Origin: Malania oleifera
Lineage: Eukaryota; Streptophyta; Magnoliopsida; Santalales; Ximeniaceae
Assembly (NCBI RefSeq): GCF_029873635.1
Contig: NC_080423.1
Location: forward strand, 96,805,025 to 96,869,024
Length of the DNA stretch: 64,000 bases
Direction: 5' to 3'
The translations under genes and the position numbers were made by a program. The first letter of the stretch is position 1, and every line of letters starts with the position of its first letter. A model generated the notes under the pieces. The model did not search any database. It worked only from the letters and a program-made list of their open reading frames with translations, and had not been told where the DNA came from. Of this stretch, positions 30,131-42,893 are shown piece after piece.

Positions 30131-30301
30131 ATGTATGTATGTATCGTAACGGGGCTGCGTATAAATGCCCGCCGTATTCTCTAGAGCATGTATGTATGTA
30201 TCGTAACGGGGCTGCGTATAAATGACCGTCGTATTTTCTAGAGAGTGTATGTATGTATTGTAACGGGGCTGCGTATAAATGGCCGCCGTATTCTCTAGAG
30301 A
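30131..30301 (+). repeat. Three 57-bp tandem repeats between pol and 3' LTR
   Basis: Units carrying GTATGTAT.GTAACGGGGCTGCGTATAAATG.CCG.CGTATT.TCTAGAG start at about 30131, 30188 and 30245. A single unit is found inverted inside the M2 LTR (about 50544-50585). Non-coding. Confidence 0.85.
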
Positions 30302-30458
30302 ATGTTTGTATGGATGGTGACCGCTTGGTATCTTGGTATCCTCTAGAGTACGTATGTGTCTATCATGACAGTTTGGTTTCGCTTTAGAGTGAGTATGTAT
30401 GTAGTAGTATGAATGTATTGTAATGAGAGATTGCAAATTTCAAGGACGAAATTTTTGT

Positions 30459-30470
30459 AAGGAGGGGAGA
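30459..30470 (+). promoter_or_regulatory. N1 polypurine tract
   Basis: AAGGAGGGGAGA directly before the 3' LTR; primer for plus-strand DNA synthesis in this class of element. Confidence 0.88.
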
Positions 30471-30471
30471 T

Positions 30472-31965
30472 TGTAAGAACTCGAACCGTTGTTTGTGGAG
30501 TAAATTTGTAAAAGAGGGGTAAAATGGAAATTCTGCAGGCTTCGTCAATGAAGCCAGAATTCGTCGATGAAGGTAGTAGGATTTTCGTTGATGAAATTCA
30601 GAGGTTCGTCGACGAAGGAAAGCCGAGAGGTCTGGAAAATGGAAAATATCAGACTTTGTCAACGAGGCCTTAGATTGCTCAACGAAATGTTGGATTTTTC
30701 GTCGACGAAGACACTTTTCGTCGACGAAATCCTCCGGGTCAAAGGCTTATAAAAGATCTTTTGGGCTTTCTTCTTGGCTAAGTTTAGCCTCTTTCTCTCT
30801 CTCTCTCTCTCTAGAACTCTCCCCCCACTCTCTCTCTAGCTTTGGTTGCCGATCATTGCCTGGATTCACAAATCCAAAGTGACAGCGAGGATCAGTGAAG
30901 GGTTCTCTACGTTTCTACTGGATCGGAATCTCGATTCGAGCTTTTTCGGGTTTCGGGCCAAAATGGCGGTAATGCTCGGTTTTTATTTCTGATTCGGTAT
31001 ATGTGTAGTAGTATGGATTATAAGCATGTTTAGTATTGTAGTTTGTAGATTTTGGAGTCTCGGTTCGTAGTTTTGAGGACCGTAGAGTTCGTAGTTGGAT
31101 TTCAGGTTAAGGTAAGGGGATTCTGTTTATATCAGTCCATTTTTGAAACCAGGATCGGTAAGCTTGTAGGCTACGATTGTATGTATATTTTGGCTACTTA
31201 TTTGGGGAAATCTATCGGGTAAAAACACGGGATTTTCGAGTTACAGTTTTCGGGAAAATTAGGGGTTTCGGTTATCATCTATATTTTGTTTGGAAAATCG
31301 TTTTGTCTTGTTTAAACTGTATTATTGAGGTGACCGTAATTCATATTTGTATAAACTGTACACTTGGAATTGTAAATGATATGATTGCCGTAAACCAAAT
31401 AAGTGTGGTACGTATGAATGTATGTATGTTGTTCCAGATATTTGTGAAACAGCTATGTGGCGGTTTATTACTCTACGCTGAAATGTATAGGGACGTGAGT
31501 TCCCAAAATGATTCCAAGTTTTGTGAAATTGGCTAGTGGCAGCTAACTACCGTACGCCGAGAGTGGCTGGCTCTATATCCAAGGTGTGAAATATCACCAG
31601 TATGGTTCGGCTGGTCACCGAAGGTGTGATCTACACCGTATGTTGCAATGGATTCACAGTGGGCCTAGGTTGTCGCAGCGTAGTTGTCACATGGTAATGT
31701 AATCGGGGTTAGATCAGGTGACCTTGTGTAGTTGCGTATGTAGCAATGGATTCACTATTGGGCTTGAGTCGTAGATCTTCGTAGTTACATGTGTTGGAAC
31801 GTAACCGCTGTGAGACTGGGTGACCTTGTGTAGTTGCGTATGTAGCAATGGATTCACCATTGGGCCTTGTTTGTCGCAGCGTAGTTGCATATGCTGCAAT
31901 GTAATCGATGTGAGACGGGGTGACCTGGTGTAATTGCGAACTAGTGTGACGACACTAACCGTATG

Positions 31966-31998
<33 letters not shown>

Positions 31999-32582
31999 TG
32001 GGTATCGTATGAACTGGAATGGTTTTTGTGAACATACTGGAACTGTATGGAAATGTGTGAAACTGTATGAATTGTTTCAACTGCATCGTATGTATAGTGT
32101 TATGACGTATGTAAAATAACACTGGTATGCCACACACTGATATAAACTATTTTCTTCCTTACTGAGAGGTGTCTCACCCCGAACGTACGTACAATATTTT
32201 TCAAGGCCTTCAGGTAGCGGTAAGTAGCATCCTAGCGGGTGGAAGAAGGGTGTCACAACTACTGCTAGTACCTTCTAGGTACGAGTTTTGGTATCTAGGT
32301 TGTCGGGACAGTTGTAGACACCCGGGGTATGTTTTGTATTTTGCGAATGTATGTCCTAGCTGTAAAGACTCTGGTATGGTATTATGTATGTATAAAAGAC
32401 CGTATTTCGCTACGTATGTATGATGAGTATGGATAATTGTATGTATGTGTACAGGGCAACCGTGTACCCCACGGGGTCGGACCCTCATTGTATGTTGTGT
32501 CATGTATGTTTTAACTGATACAGAGACAGGTTAGGTTTCTATATTCACCTCCAGGCCCCATTTCCGAGTTGGGGGCGTGACA
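30472..32582 (+). repeat. N1 3' LTR
   Basis: 2111 bp, starts TGTAAGAACTCG and ends GGGGGCGTGACA. It carries the palindrome array (30541-30730), TATAAAAG at 30748-30755, the GTTGCGTATGTAGCAAT array (31640-31950) and TTACTGAGAGGTGTCTCACC (about 32158). Confidence 0.94.
30541..30730 (+). promoter_or_regulatory. Palindrome array, N1 3' LTR
   Basis: Seven or so TTCGTCGACGAA-like sites matching those of the 5' LTR. Different individual sites have lost CpG in the two LTRs (for example TTCGTCAATGA at 30541 against TTCGTCGACGA at 20948). Confidence 0.65.
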
Positions 32583-34140
32583 GTAGGATTTGGGTCTTAA
32601 CGAGATTCTCTGTAAGTTGGGTAAGGGGAATAAATTATAACAGTCTTTTTAAAATTACTATGTGAATTAATGTGTGAAATTGAGCATATGGTATTTTTCC
32701 TGAAAGTTATTATGATATAAATATTAGATAAATTGTGTGGCATGTGAGTAATATTAAATTGTGAATATTAAATGAAAACTGTGTGGTATGTGACTTATAT
32801 TGAAAAATATGGAATCTAACGATATATATTTTCTGAAAAAAATATTGAAACGAGAATGATTGATGTGATTAGTGAAAAATAATGAAATGTGATATTTATG
32901 CGTGAGTAGAGATTATTTGCATGACAAATGAGTTTTTACAAATTACTGATATGAGTATTTTGAGAAATGTGGAAACACGTGAAATATGATATATATTATT
33001 ATGAGATGATGAAATGTGCACAGAAATTGATGAGAATATTTATATTAAATTGAATTGAGATATACTGAAATATGAGTGATGATATGCCAACACCGCACAA
33101 TAATTGCGGGTGGGTGGTATTCCTTTCCTTCTGATGCCGTTGGGGAAGTATGCTCAGTATGGAGACTCTGTGTGTGTGTGTGTGTGAGAGATTCCTATTG
33201 ATGCCGTTGGGAAGGTATGCTCAGTATGGAAATCGTGAATGTGTTGAGAACTGGAATTATGTGAATTAATGTATTATGTAAAGTACATAAATGTGAATTT
33301 ATGTATACATAAAAATGTAACGAGTTAAAATGAGAAATGATTATGAGAAATGAAAGAGTGTGTGTTTTATAAAATAAATTATTGAGGCGAAGTAAAACTC
33401 TCCCCTGAGGGCTTACTGAGTAAGGTGAGTGCTCCGATAGATATCAGATGTGGTCATTCTTGGCTGCATAACGTGTTAGGGCAGAGGGAAGCTACCTGTA
33501 TGGGTGGGCAATCTTCCCTATTCTCAGGAACTTCGCAAGTAATTATGTGTGTTGGAAATGAATAAACTTGAGAAATGGTTTTAAAGCTTATAAAAGTTTG
33601 TGTTGTATATCTATATGATTATGTGAATGTGAATATCAGTGTATTTTCTCACATGAAATGTTGTTTTGAAAAATAAAGCATGTTATAACTGAACTCATAT
33701 GGTCACACATTGTAAATAATTTATTCCTTCTTACTGAGATGTGTCTCACCCAAATTATCTAAATTTTTCGGGGAACGGGGATAGACCAGGGGATGGAGCT
33801 CCGTGATAGTAGGGAGCTGGAATCTTGATATACAGGGTGAGTTTGGACTAGAGAGGTGTGATTCCCTAGGGTTGTATCGTTTTTGGGTATGAGATAGTAT
33901 TGTGTAAATATGTTTGTTAGTACTCTGGATATTGTATTTTGGATGATATGATTAAACTGTCTTCTGCTATTAAGTTTTATAAATAAAATAACTTTTTATC
34001 CGGTACCTGATGCGGGTCATGTCGTATAGATGGTAGTAGGATTGTTGACGTGGTCGATTTGTGAATGTTATGGATGATGTGTGAATATTTAATTAATTTA
34101 TTTATCATAAAAAAAATTGTATGAAAATTGGGGCGTCATA
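32583..34140 (+). repeat. Element O 5' LTR, second part
   Basis: Continues from 20877 after the GTAGG duplication. It has GGTAAGGGG near 32620, two direct copies of GATGCCGTTGGGGAAG..ATGCTCAGTATGGA (about 33131-33164 and 33197-33231) around a (TG)n run, TTACTGAGATGTGTCTCACC near 33739, and ends GGGGCGTCATA near 34140. The end is inferred. Confidence 0.78.
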
Positions 34141-34260
34141 GTATGTTAATTATGGTATCAGAGATGAAGGATTGAATAGCGTGGCACTCGGGTCCCACCT
34201 GGCGGGTTTGGGGTGTCATAGGGTTGTATCAGAGCATTAGGTTATATGTTCACCAGACTT
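34141..34260 (+). promoter_or_regulatory. Element O primer-site region, two candidates
   Basis: TGGTATCAGAG at about 34153 and TTGTATCAGAGC at about 34225, each preceded by a GTCATA-like LTR end. One may be a local duplication of the LTR/primer-site junction. Confidence 0.55.
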
Positions 34261-34616
34261 TAGGATTGATTAATGCCAAAGTACAGGTACAAATAAGGAT
34301 AAGGATAGGAATAGGTAAATTAGGATATTGATAGGAGATTTTGAGTTTTGTTTCCTAGCTTAGAGACATAAATACCTTGATGGACTTCTATGAGTTTCTA
34401 AATCCATCTAGTTTCAGAAAATTACGGTAAATCCATTGACAGTGATGTTTCCGAGCAAAGAGACTGGAGGAATTAGAACTTGAGGGTTAGGTTGATTTGG
34501 GGATAAGCCGGTTGTTTGATGTTTTAATTGGGAATTTAAATGTTAAACTGATTCGTCGTTCTATAACTGTACCTGATGTGATATGAAGGTTCTAAATTCA
34601 CTTTTGTCTTGTCTAC

Positions 34617-35202
34617 ATGATGGATTCCAGGGGAAAGGATGTTGATGCTGGAGGGGAGAATGATGTAGGAGCTACTAGTGTGGGAGAGATCAATACCTCC
34701 ACGCTATTGCGGGGTTTAGCTCAAAAGGTTTGGGAAGAGATTAGGCGAGACTCTGAAGGACAGAGCTGCCAACTTGTGAACCAGGGCTGTTCGATTGACC
34801 AATTTACTCACCTAAAAACTTCTACATTTGTGGGTGGTGTTGACCCACTCATAGCGGAGAGCTAGGTGCATGAAATGGAGAAAATATTGGCTATGTTGTC
34901 TTGTATTGAGGCACAAAAGGTTCTCTTCACTAACTTTAAGCTAATAGGGGAGGCCAAGCGCTGGTGGCAAGCAATGAAGCTACTGGAAGAATAGCAGGCA
35001 ATACCCATGGATATGACCTAGAGTCGATTTAAGGAGCTTTTCTGCGATCGATACTTTCCCGCCACCAACAGGGCTGCAAAGGCGAAGGAATTCTTCAAAC
35101 TGAATCAGGGGCAACTCACGGTTCAGCAGTATGTTGCGAAGTGCATGGAACTCTCCTAATTTACATCCTTTATGGTTCTAGAAGAATGCTAAAAGGCAAA
35201 TT
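34617..35202 (+). pseudogene. Element O gag, first part
   Basis: Begins MMDSRGKDVDAGG and carries the gypsy gag core ([32 protein letters not shown]). TAG stops at 34863 and 35019 (W in related copies) and 34992 (Q), and TAA stops further on. The frame is cut at 35202 by the M1 insertion and resumes at 45111. Confidence 0.88.
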
Positions 35203-36214
35203 TGTAACGACCTCAAAATTCTTATCATTTTTTTTTATATAATATATACAATAAACATTCCTACGCAGCGGAACACAAATCATAAAACCATTTATACCTC
35301 AACTGTACAATACGAGAATCCAGAATACACTGTCCATGCACAAATATCCCTCCAGTGTCATCTACTAAAAAAAAAGATATACAATTCTGACAAAAACTCA
35401 CCCTGTAACAAGGTGATCTAACTACTTTCTATCCGTGAGCCTGATCTGCTCCCCTAGCTGGCTCACCTGAAAATGGTAAAATAATGGGGTGAGTCGACGC
35501 TCAGTAAGTGGAAATATGCTATTGATAGTGTGTGGCAACTAAGTTAAGAATACTTAAAAATAGCAACTGAACTGTAATGTAATAAATAATCTGTAAAACA
35601 TATCTTTCAAACATTTCTTTCTTTCTTAATTAAAATATATTGTATCATATGTTTTCTACTTTTTATACTGATAATATATCATACTATTCTCATCATATAT
35701 TGTAAAACTGTATACATACATATAACTGTGCTTTTATCCTCGAGACTCTGTACGTCATGAATTGACCCCTTATGACAGGGTTGTGCAGCCCATAGGTGGA
35801 ACTCTATCTAGTCGGCCCTCCAGATAAGTCAATATACTCTACACTACCTCAGCCCGGCCAAACTGCATCCTCTCCTAGGCGCGGGACTGGCTGCTACCTC
35901 GTCTAACTGGCCCCCTCTACCCTGTATACTGGGGAGCTGCATCATCTCCGAGCACGGTTAGACGGTACCCACACACTATCTGAGATGTGTGGTTGCACTC
36001 TATCTGAATATAGCAACGGTACCGTGCTCTATAATCTATATCTGTACTGTATTTGTCTGAAATTTTTCCACAGGGATCTGATACTATATACATATATACA
36101 TATATATACTCTTTTACTATTTCCGCCATGTTTCCAAAATTACCATAACTCTATCTTTTTGTACTGTATATTCTGTAATTTTTGTATACTGTATCCGTAG
36201 CATCTTGATGCTAC

Positions 36215-36217
<3 letters not shown>

Positions 36218-36252
<35 letters not shown>
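36218..36252. repeat. (AT)n microsatellite
   Basis: Pure AT run in the M1 left LTR; only a few repeats long at the matching place in the right LTR (about 44213-44222). Confidence 0.95.
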
Positions 36253-36256
<4 letters not shown>

Positions 36257-36886
36257 GTCTGTATCTCTGTCTATATACTCTATCAATAACTGTGTATTCA
36301 ACATAGTATAATACATTATTAAAGCAATATAAATTTCTTTATCACATGAAAATCCACTCAGGCCACACAACATTTAAATGCATATTCTGTAAATACTGTA
36401 TAATAAACTGGAATAAATATACGTCTATGAAATCTCTGTTAACATTATGAAAACTCCTAGCATAGCATATTTTCCTTACCTTAACTTTGAAAAGTCCCTA
36501 TATAATGCTGGCTCTATACCCGCAGGATTCCTAGATCAATATCCTGAAAACACAATCCCCCAGAACAAAACATCAGTATTTCATTGCCTACATCATTTCC
36601 TATAATCATTTCCTATAACTGTCAGGAAGTCAAAATCTAGATAAAAGACCTTACCCTGAATTTGGGATGAAATTCAACTTTGTTTTCTCGACGATCCGCT
36701 CTGGCAACCTTGTAGAAAACTCCGCTAGGAGCGTCGTGGTAGCTTCGGATCGTCGATCTGGAGACTGGTGGGGTCGGAATCAAAGAGAGAAGGGAGAGGA
36801 TAACGTAGAGAGAGAGAGAGAGAGGAGAGAGAGGGGCGCTAGTAAATGGATAAAAATCCCAGTTTTCAAATATTTATACTGCCAGA

Positions 36887-37075
36887 TTCATCGACAAGAC
36901 ACGTCATCTTGTCGACGAGTCCTTCATTAAACTTGTCGATGAGTCCCTGTATTTGTCGATGAAATTCAGGCTGCTCCATACCCCCTCTCAGTATTTTCTC
37001 ATCGACGAATCCCTGTGTTCGTAGACGAAATCCTTTATGCCCTCGTCGACGAACTCCCTGTGTTCGTCGACGAAG
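36887..37075 (-). promoter_or_regulatory. Palindrome array, M1 3' LTR
   Basis: About eight TTCGTCGACGAA-like sites, several decayed (TTGTCGATGA, TCATCGACGA), upstream of TATAAATA at 36871 on the minus strand. Confidence 0.6.
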
Positions 37076-37168
37076 CCCTGTGTGCAACTATGTGCTTCTT
37101 CTATTTCTGCTTCCCTTTTTCCTCTCTTTTAATATTTAAATATCGTTATTTTTTTCCGGGTCGTTACA

Positions 37169-37453
37169 TCCTCCCCTCCTTATAAAATTTCATCTTCGAA
37201 ATTTACTATTGGTATCCCCGCCAATATGCTCTATTATTTCGTAGAAGAAAAAGAGTCTACTTATTTTATTCCTGCCCTCACTTGTGGCGGAGGAATACCG
37301 TGGTTACATATTATGTTCTAGGACATTACATGTATAAAACTGAAAACAATCTACTAGCTAAAATCTTATACATGTACCTGCAAAAGAAAACTTATCTAAC
37401 TATTATGCTTTACCTGAGTACCTCTATACCTCTTGGAACAATTGCGGGTATTT
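37169..37453 (-). other. M1 purine tract and 3' non-coding region
   Basis: Minus strand AAGGAGGGGAGGA directly against the LTR start (37169-37181). Upstream of it is non-coding sequence with the CCGCCACAAGTGAGGG block that N1 and M3 have in the same place. Confidence 0.75.
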
Positions 37454-38938
37454 CTATCTAATCTGCTCCTCAAGCTCCCAAGAAGTTTCCTCTATAGCGT
37501 GATTCCTCCACAAAACTTTTACTAACTGTATTTCTTTAGTACGCAAGGTCTGAACCTTCTTGTCCAAAATCTGTACTGGTACTTCTTCATATGCTAATGA
37601 ATCCTTAAGCTCTATCTCTGTGTAACTAATGATGTGAGATGGGTTTGGAATGTATTTCCGTAACATGGCAACATGAAACACGTCATGAATATGAGCCAAA
37701 GCTGGCGGCAAGGTTAGCCTGTAGGCAACTGACCCAATTCTCTCAAGCAACTCAAAAGGGCCAATAAACCTAGGGCTCAACTTGCCCTTCTTCCCAAACC
37801 TCATAACTCCTTTTAGAGGAGCTATCTTCAAAAATACTTGATCTCCCACATCAAATTCCAACTCTTGTCGGCAAGTGTCTACATAACTTTTCTACTGACT
37901 CTGTGCTGCATTAATTCTTTCTCTAATTAATCAAACTTTATCGGACGCTTGTTGTATTATCTTGGGACCCAAAATGCGCCTTTCACCTACTTCATCCTAG
38001 AAAAGAGGGGAACAACATCTCCTGCCATATAATGCCTCGTATGGAGCCATGCCGATACTAGCCTGATAGCTATTATTGTAAGCAAACTCCACTAATGGCA
38101 TATACTAGATCCAACTACCTCCAAAATCAAGCACACAAACACGAAGCATATCTTCTAATATCTGAATGGTCCTCTTAGTTTGACCATCTGTCTGGGGATG
38201 AAAAGTAGTGTTAAAAGCTAGCTGTGTGCCCATAGCCTCCTAAAAACTTTTCCAGAATCGTGAAGGAAACCGAGGATCTCGGTCTGAGACAATGGATACT
38301 GGTACTCCATGAATACGAACTATCTCCTGAACATATATCTCTGCCAGTCTGTCCATAGAATAACCAATTTTAATAGGGATAAAATGAGCAGTCTTCGTCA
38401 AACGATCAACAACTACCCAAATTGCATTCAATCCCTGTCACACCGTTGGTAACCCCGTAACAAAATCCATTGAAACGTGGTCCCACTTCCACTCTGGAAT
38501 AAGTAACAGCTGCAACTGTCCTGCTGGTCTTTGGTGTTCAGCATTAACCTGCTGACACGTCAAGCACTGTGGAACAAATTTGGCTATCTCTCTCTTTATT
38601 CCACTCCACTAGAAACCCTCTCGCAGGTCCTTGTACATTTTAGTACTGCCGGGATGGATCGTGTATAAGGATCTGTGAGTCTCCTCCAATATAGTCCTCC
38701 TGATCTCGGTATTTGCAAGAACACATAGTCTAGTACGAAATCGCAAAGTTCCATCATCTGATATTCTAAACTCCTCACCCTGACCATCACGTACTCTAGC
38801 CATCACCGCTGCCAACTCTACGTCGTCACCTTGAGCTGCCTTAATCCTTTCGTAAAGTGTAGGCTGAATCACTAGACTGGCAATAACTGCCCGAGGACTC
38901 TCCTCCACCAATTCTATACTGAGCTTCTCCAAATCCAC
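37437..38938 (-). pseudogene. M1 integrase and chromodomain-like C-terminus
   Basis: Frame 37454-37861 ends with AMLRKYIPNPSHIISY and LVKVLWRNHAIEETSWELEEQIR, the chromodomain-like tail, closed by an early TAG before KYPQLF. Upstream lie integrase core pieces (38240-38431: [28 protein letters not shown]) and the H2C2 part (38609-38938: HPGSTKMYKDLREGF). Stops include a TAG at 38105-38107 where relatives have Gln in WIQ. Confidence 0.9.
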
Positions 38939-40438
38939 CAGAATTTAGTGCTAAATCTCCATGGCTGCCAGCACTCCCCCCGATTTCCTACTCAGAGCAT
39001 CTGCCACTACATTTGCTTTTCCTGGGTGGTAGCTAATCGTGCAATCATAGTCTTTAATAAGTTCTAGCCACCTTCTTTGCAGCATATTCAATTCTTTCTG
39101 AGTGAAAAAATATTTCAAGCTCTTGTGATCCGTGAAAATCTCGCACTTCCCACCATATAAATAATGCCTCCAAATTTTAAGAGCATACACCACTGCAGCA
39201 AGCTCTAAATCATGGACAAGATAATTCTTCTCGTATTCTTTAAGCTGTCTGAACGCATAAGCAATGACCCTACCGTGATGCATCAACACGCATCCAAGAC
39301 CCTTCAAAGAGGCATCACTGTATATAACATACCCATCCTCCTCTGATGGAATAGCTAGTACTGGAGTTGAAACTAACCGCTGCTTCAACTCTTGGAAACT
39401 CTGCTCACAGTCATCAGTCCATTCAAATTTTACATTTTTCCTCGTAAGCCGTGTTAATGGACCTAATAGCCTGGAGAAACCTTCCACAAAGCGTCAGTAA
39501 TAACCTGCTAACCCCAAAAAACTCCTGACTTCCTGAACATTTCTCGCCCTCTCCCAATTCACCACTACCTCTATTTTACTCGGATCAACTGATACTCCTA
39601 CGTCTGAGATCATATGGCCGAGAAAAGTAACTTGCCCTAACCAGAACTCACATTTCTTGAATTTTGCATATAATTTTCTTTCCCTTAACACCTGCAATAC
39701 CAGCCTCAAATGATGCTCGTGCTCCTCACAACTCCTTGAGTAAACTAGTATATCATCAATGAATACAACCACAAACTGGTCCAAGTACTGGTGGAACACC
39801 CGATTCATCAAATCCATGAAAACCGCTGGTGCATTAGTCAACCCAAATGGCATTTCTAAGAACTCGTAATGCCCATACCTAGTGCGAAAAGCGGTCTTCG
39901 AAATGTCCTCTGCCCACACCTGATGGTATCCAGATCACAAATCGATCTTAGAATAAACCTGTGTCCCCTGGAACTGATCAAATAAATCATCGATCCTAGG
40001 GAGAGGATATTTATTCTTGACTGTCAATTTGTTTATCTCCCTATAATCGATGCACAATCTCATGGTTCCATCTTTCTTTTTTACGAACAGAATTGGCGCT
40101 CCCCAAGGTGAGACACTGGGCCTGATAAAACCCTTATCCAGTAATTCCTGTAGCTGGTCTTTCAATTCTTTTAACTCGACTGGGGCCATACGGAACGATG
40201 CTTTAGATACTGGTGCAGACCCTGGCAACAAATCTATAGTAAACTCAATCTCACGGTCTGGTGCCAAGCCAGGCAATTCTTCTGGAAATACATCTAGGAA
40301 TTCCCTCACCACTGGTATGTCATCTTGTCTCAATACTTCTTTTGGCAATTCTTTTATGTATGCAACAGACCCTTGGTAACCATCCTGCAATAGTCTCCTC
40401 ACCTGAATAGCCGACATCAGTTGTGGCGAGGCACGCAC
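38939..40438 (-). pseudogene. M1 reverse transcriptase and RNase H
   Basis: The two frames are 39935-40438 plus 39494-39919 ([50 protein letters not shown]) and 38951-39487 (RNase [50 protein letters not shown]). The catalytic Asp pair and the RNase H acidic motif are present. Breaks lie at 39920-39934 and 39488-39493. Confidence 0.92.
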
Positions 40439-41892
40439 ATGTGAACCCGTAAATCTGAATTCTGGTTCACCCGAGGGTCTGAAAATTACTTCTTTCTAAT
40501 GGCAATCTATGCTAGCATGATAAATGGCTAACCAATCCATGCCCAATATCACATAAAACCCTTGCATTTCCAGGACCACAAGATTGGCTAACAGCACTCT
40601 CTCCTGAATACTTACTGGAAAATTCCGAAGTACCCTCCAGCATCTAATCACAGATCCCATCGGCGTGCCCATTGACAATTCTATATCTAATGGTTGTGTC
40701 TCTATTCCAGTAATTTTCACATACCCCGCCGACATAAAAGAGTGCGTGGCACCTGTATCAAACAAAACAATCATTTATATGGTAAAGCGGTAAGAGTACT
40801 TGTGACAACGTCCCCAGCCGTCTCAGCGACTCCTAGTGTTAATGCATAAACCCTCGTCGGCGCAATGTTTCTCTGCTGACCACCGCGGGGCACTTGATAT
40901 CCACCCCGAAATGGTCTGGGAGCTAGTGCATAGCCCAACGGCATCTGACATGCTCTTGCCATATGACCGGGTTTGCCGCAGCGGTAACAAACATTCTCCC
41001 CAAATCGACATTCACCCGGGTGTCTTCGGCCACACCTGGCACAAGTGGTAGGAGGCTGACTGCTCTGGAATCCCCTGTGCTCTACCATCTGTCTCTGGCC
41101 TCCACCAGATATACCTTCTCTCCAAGGGCCTCGGTTGGGACCCGCCTGATAACTCGAGGGCACAACCCTCTTCTTCTGACTTTGTGCCTTCGTCTCTTCA
41201 AATAGACTCTCCTCCGCGATAGTGGCCCTGTCAACCAACTCTGAGAAATCCTGGATCCTCAGTACCGTTACCTTCCTGTAGGTATCCCGCCTTAAATTTC
41301 TCTCAAACATTCTAGCCTTCTTTGCTTCATTTGGAACAATATAAGGGCAGAAACGAGAGAGCTCAATAAATATCGCCGCATACTATGGGACAGTCAACGA
41401 CCCCTAGGACAGACTCAGAAACTTATGTACTCGAGCCTCTCTGACCGAAGTAGGATAATATCTATCAAAGCACATGTCCCTAAATCGGGCCCAAGTCATT
41501 TGCATTGGTATAGCCTTATGCTCCTCCAACAATCTGGTGGCTGCCCACCATCTCTTGGCCTCCCCCACTAGCCTATATGTAGCGTATATAACTCCCTGCT
41601 CATCAGTGCAGTGAAGTACTGTCAGGATCTTCTCCATTTCCTGCATCCAATTCTCAGCAATTGCAAGGTCAATCGCTCCAGAAAAAGACGACGGATTCAT
41701 CTTCATGAATTTTTCTATGGTACATTCCTGAGCTGAGGATGGACCTCCCTGCTCTCTAGAGCTCCGCACTAGCTCAGCTATAACTTGCTGAGCTACACTG
41801 CGTAGCACGGCATTTGAATCTCCACCAACTGCGCCAGAAGGACAGACTCCATTATTCCCACTGGCATGAGCACTATTGTCCCCTGGGTCCAT
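40439..41892 (-). pseudogene. M1 gag and protease
   Basis: Gag starts at 41892 (MDPGDNSAHASG...), preceded on the minus strand by GTGTTTGCAG and one G, an acceptor-like site. The core includes MEKILTVLHC and AKRWWAATRLL, and the knuckle CYRCGKPGHMARAC at about 40948-40991. A TAG at 41404-41406 (Gln in relatives) splits it. The protease (VLFDTGATHSFM, VILGMDWLA) is in frame 40496-40774. Confidence 0.92.
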
Positions 41893-42197
41893 CCTGCAAA
41901 CACATAGAACACCGTTTCAAAATTCTATCCTCCTATAGACCTAACTTATTTAACTAAAATTCCAGATCCTCTATTAACTATTCCTCCTACTCCTAATCCC
42001 AAAATCCACTTCTGCAACCCAAACACATGACTCGTCGACAATTTACTATGATTTTCCTGGAATAGTCACCCCAGGAAAAACATAGAAACAATCACGAAAT
42101 TCCATATCCGGATCACAGAACAAAACCTCAAATCTCTTTCCTATATTATGGTATTGTTTTCCATTACACTCTAGAGTCTACAGAACCTAACAACTTA

Positions 42198-42210
42198 AGC
42201 TCTGATACCA
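42198..42210 (-). promoter_or_regulatory. M1 primer binding site
   Basis: Minus strand TGGTATCAGAGCT, three bases from the LTR that starts at 42214; complementary to initiator tRNA-Met. Confidence 0.88.
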
Positions 42211-42213
42211 AAT

Positions 42214-42893
42214 TGTAACGACCTCAAAATTCTTATCATTTTTTTTATATATAATATATACAATAAACATTCCTACGCAGCGGAACATAAATCATAAAAC
42301 CATTTATACCTCAACTATACAATACCAGAATCTAGAATACACAGTCTATACACAAATATCCCTCTAGTGTCATCTACTCAAAAAAAGATATACAGCTCTG
42401 ACAAAAACTCACCCTATAACCAGGGTGATCTAACTACTTTCTATCCGCAAGCCTGATCTGCTCGCCTAACTGGCTCACCTGAAAATGGTAAAATAATGGG
42501 GTGAGTCGACGCTAAGTAGGTAGAAATATGCTATTGCTAGTGTGTGGCAACTAAGTTAAGAATACTTAAAAATAGCAACTGAACTGTAATGTAATAAATA
42601 ATCTGTAAAACATTTCTTTCAAACATTTCTTTCTTTCTCAATTAAAATATACTATATCATATGTTTTCTACTTTTCATATTGATAATATATCATACTATT
42701 CTCATCATATATTGTAAAACTGTATACATACATATAACTGTGCTTTTATCCCCGAGACTCTGTACGTCATGAATTGACCCCTCACGACAGGGTTGTGCGG
42801 CCCGTAGGCAGGACTCTATCTGGTCGGCCCTCCAAATAAGTCAATATACTCTACACTACCTTAGCCCAACCAAACTGCATCCTAGAGCTAGGT
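42214..42893 (-). repeat. M1-family LTR, truncated copy
   Basis: 680 bp matching the ends of the LTRs at 35203 and 43197, from TGTAACGACC to AAACTGCATCCT, where homology stops. It sits directly after the primer site and so is the original 5' LTR position of the internal region. Confidence 0.88.

Larger units (their letters stand above)
20878..32582 (+). mobile_element. N1: Ty3/gypsy chromodomain element, complete ends, nested in O
   Basis: Bounded by GTAGG on both sides (20873-20877 and 32583-32587). LTRs start TGTAAGAAC and end GTGACA: 5' LTR 20878-25122 (carrying a solo LTR) and 3' LTR 30472-32582. Primer site TGGTATCAGAG at 25126, purine tract AAGGAGGGGAGA at 30459-30470. Internal order gag, zinc knuckle, protease, RT, RNase H, integrase, chromodomain-like end, as in Tekay/Del chromoviruses. 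About a dozen stops break the polyprotein, so it is not active. The first 165 bp of the two LTRs differ by roughly a tenth by eye. Confidence 0.95.
35203..37168 (-). repeat. M1 3' LTR
   Basis: On the minus strand starts TGTAACGACCCGG at 37168 and ends GAGGTCGTTACA at 35203. It holds the palindrome array, TATAAATA (36871-36878), (CT)n leader, shared leader block (about 36770-36660), donor-like GGTAAGG near 36650, acceptor-like TTTTCAGG near 36545 and an (AT)n tract at about 36218-36252. Confidence 0.93.

Noticed and set aside
20878..32582. Possibility that N1 is an active element because of its perfect target duplication
   Set aside because: About a dozen stops, a frame change in gag and clear divergence between its LTRs show it is old and inactive.
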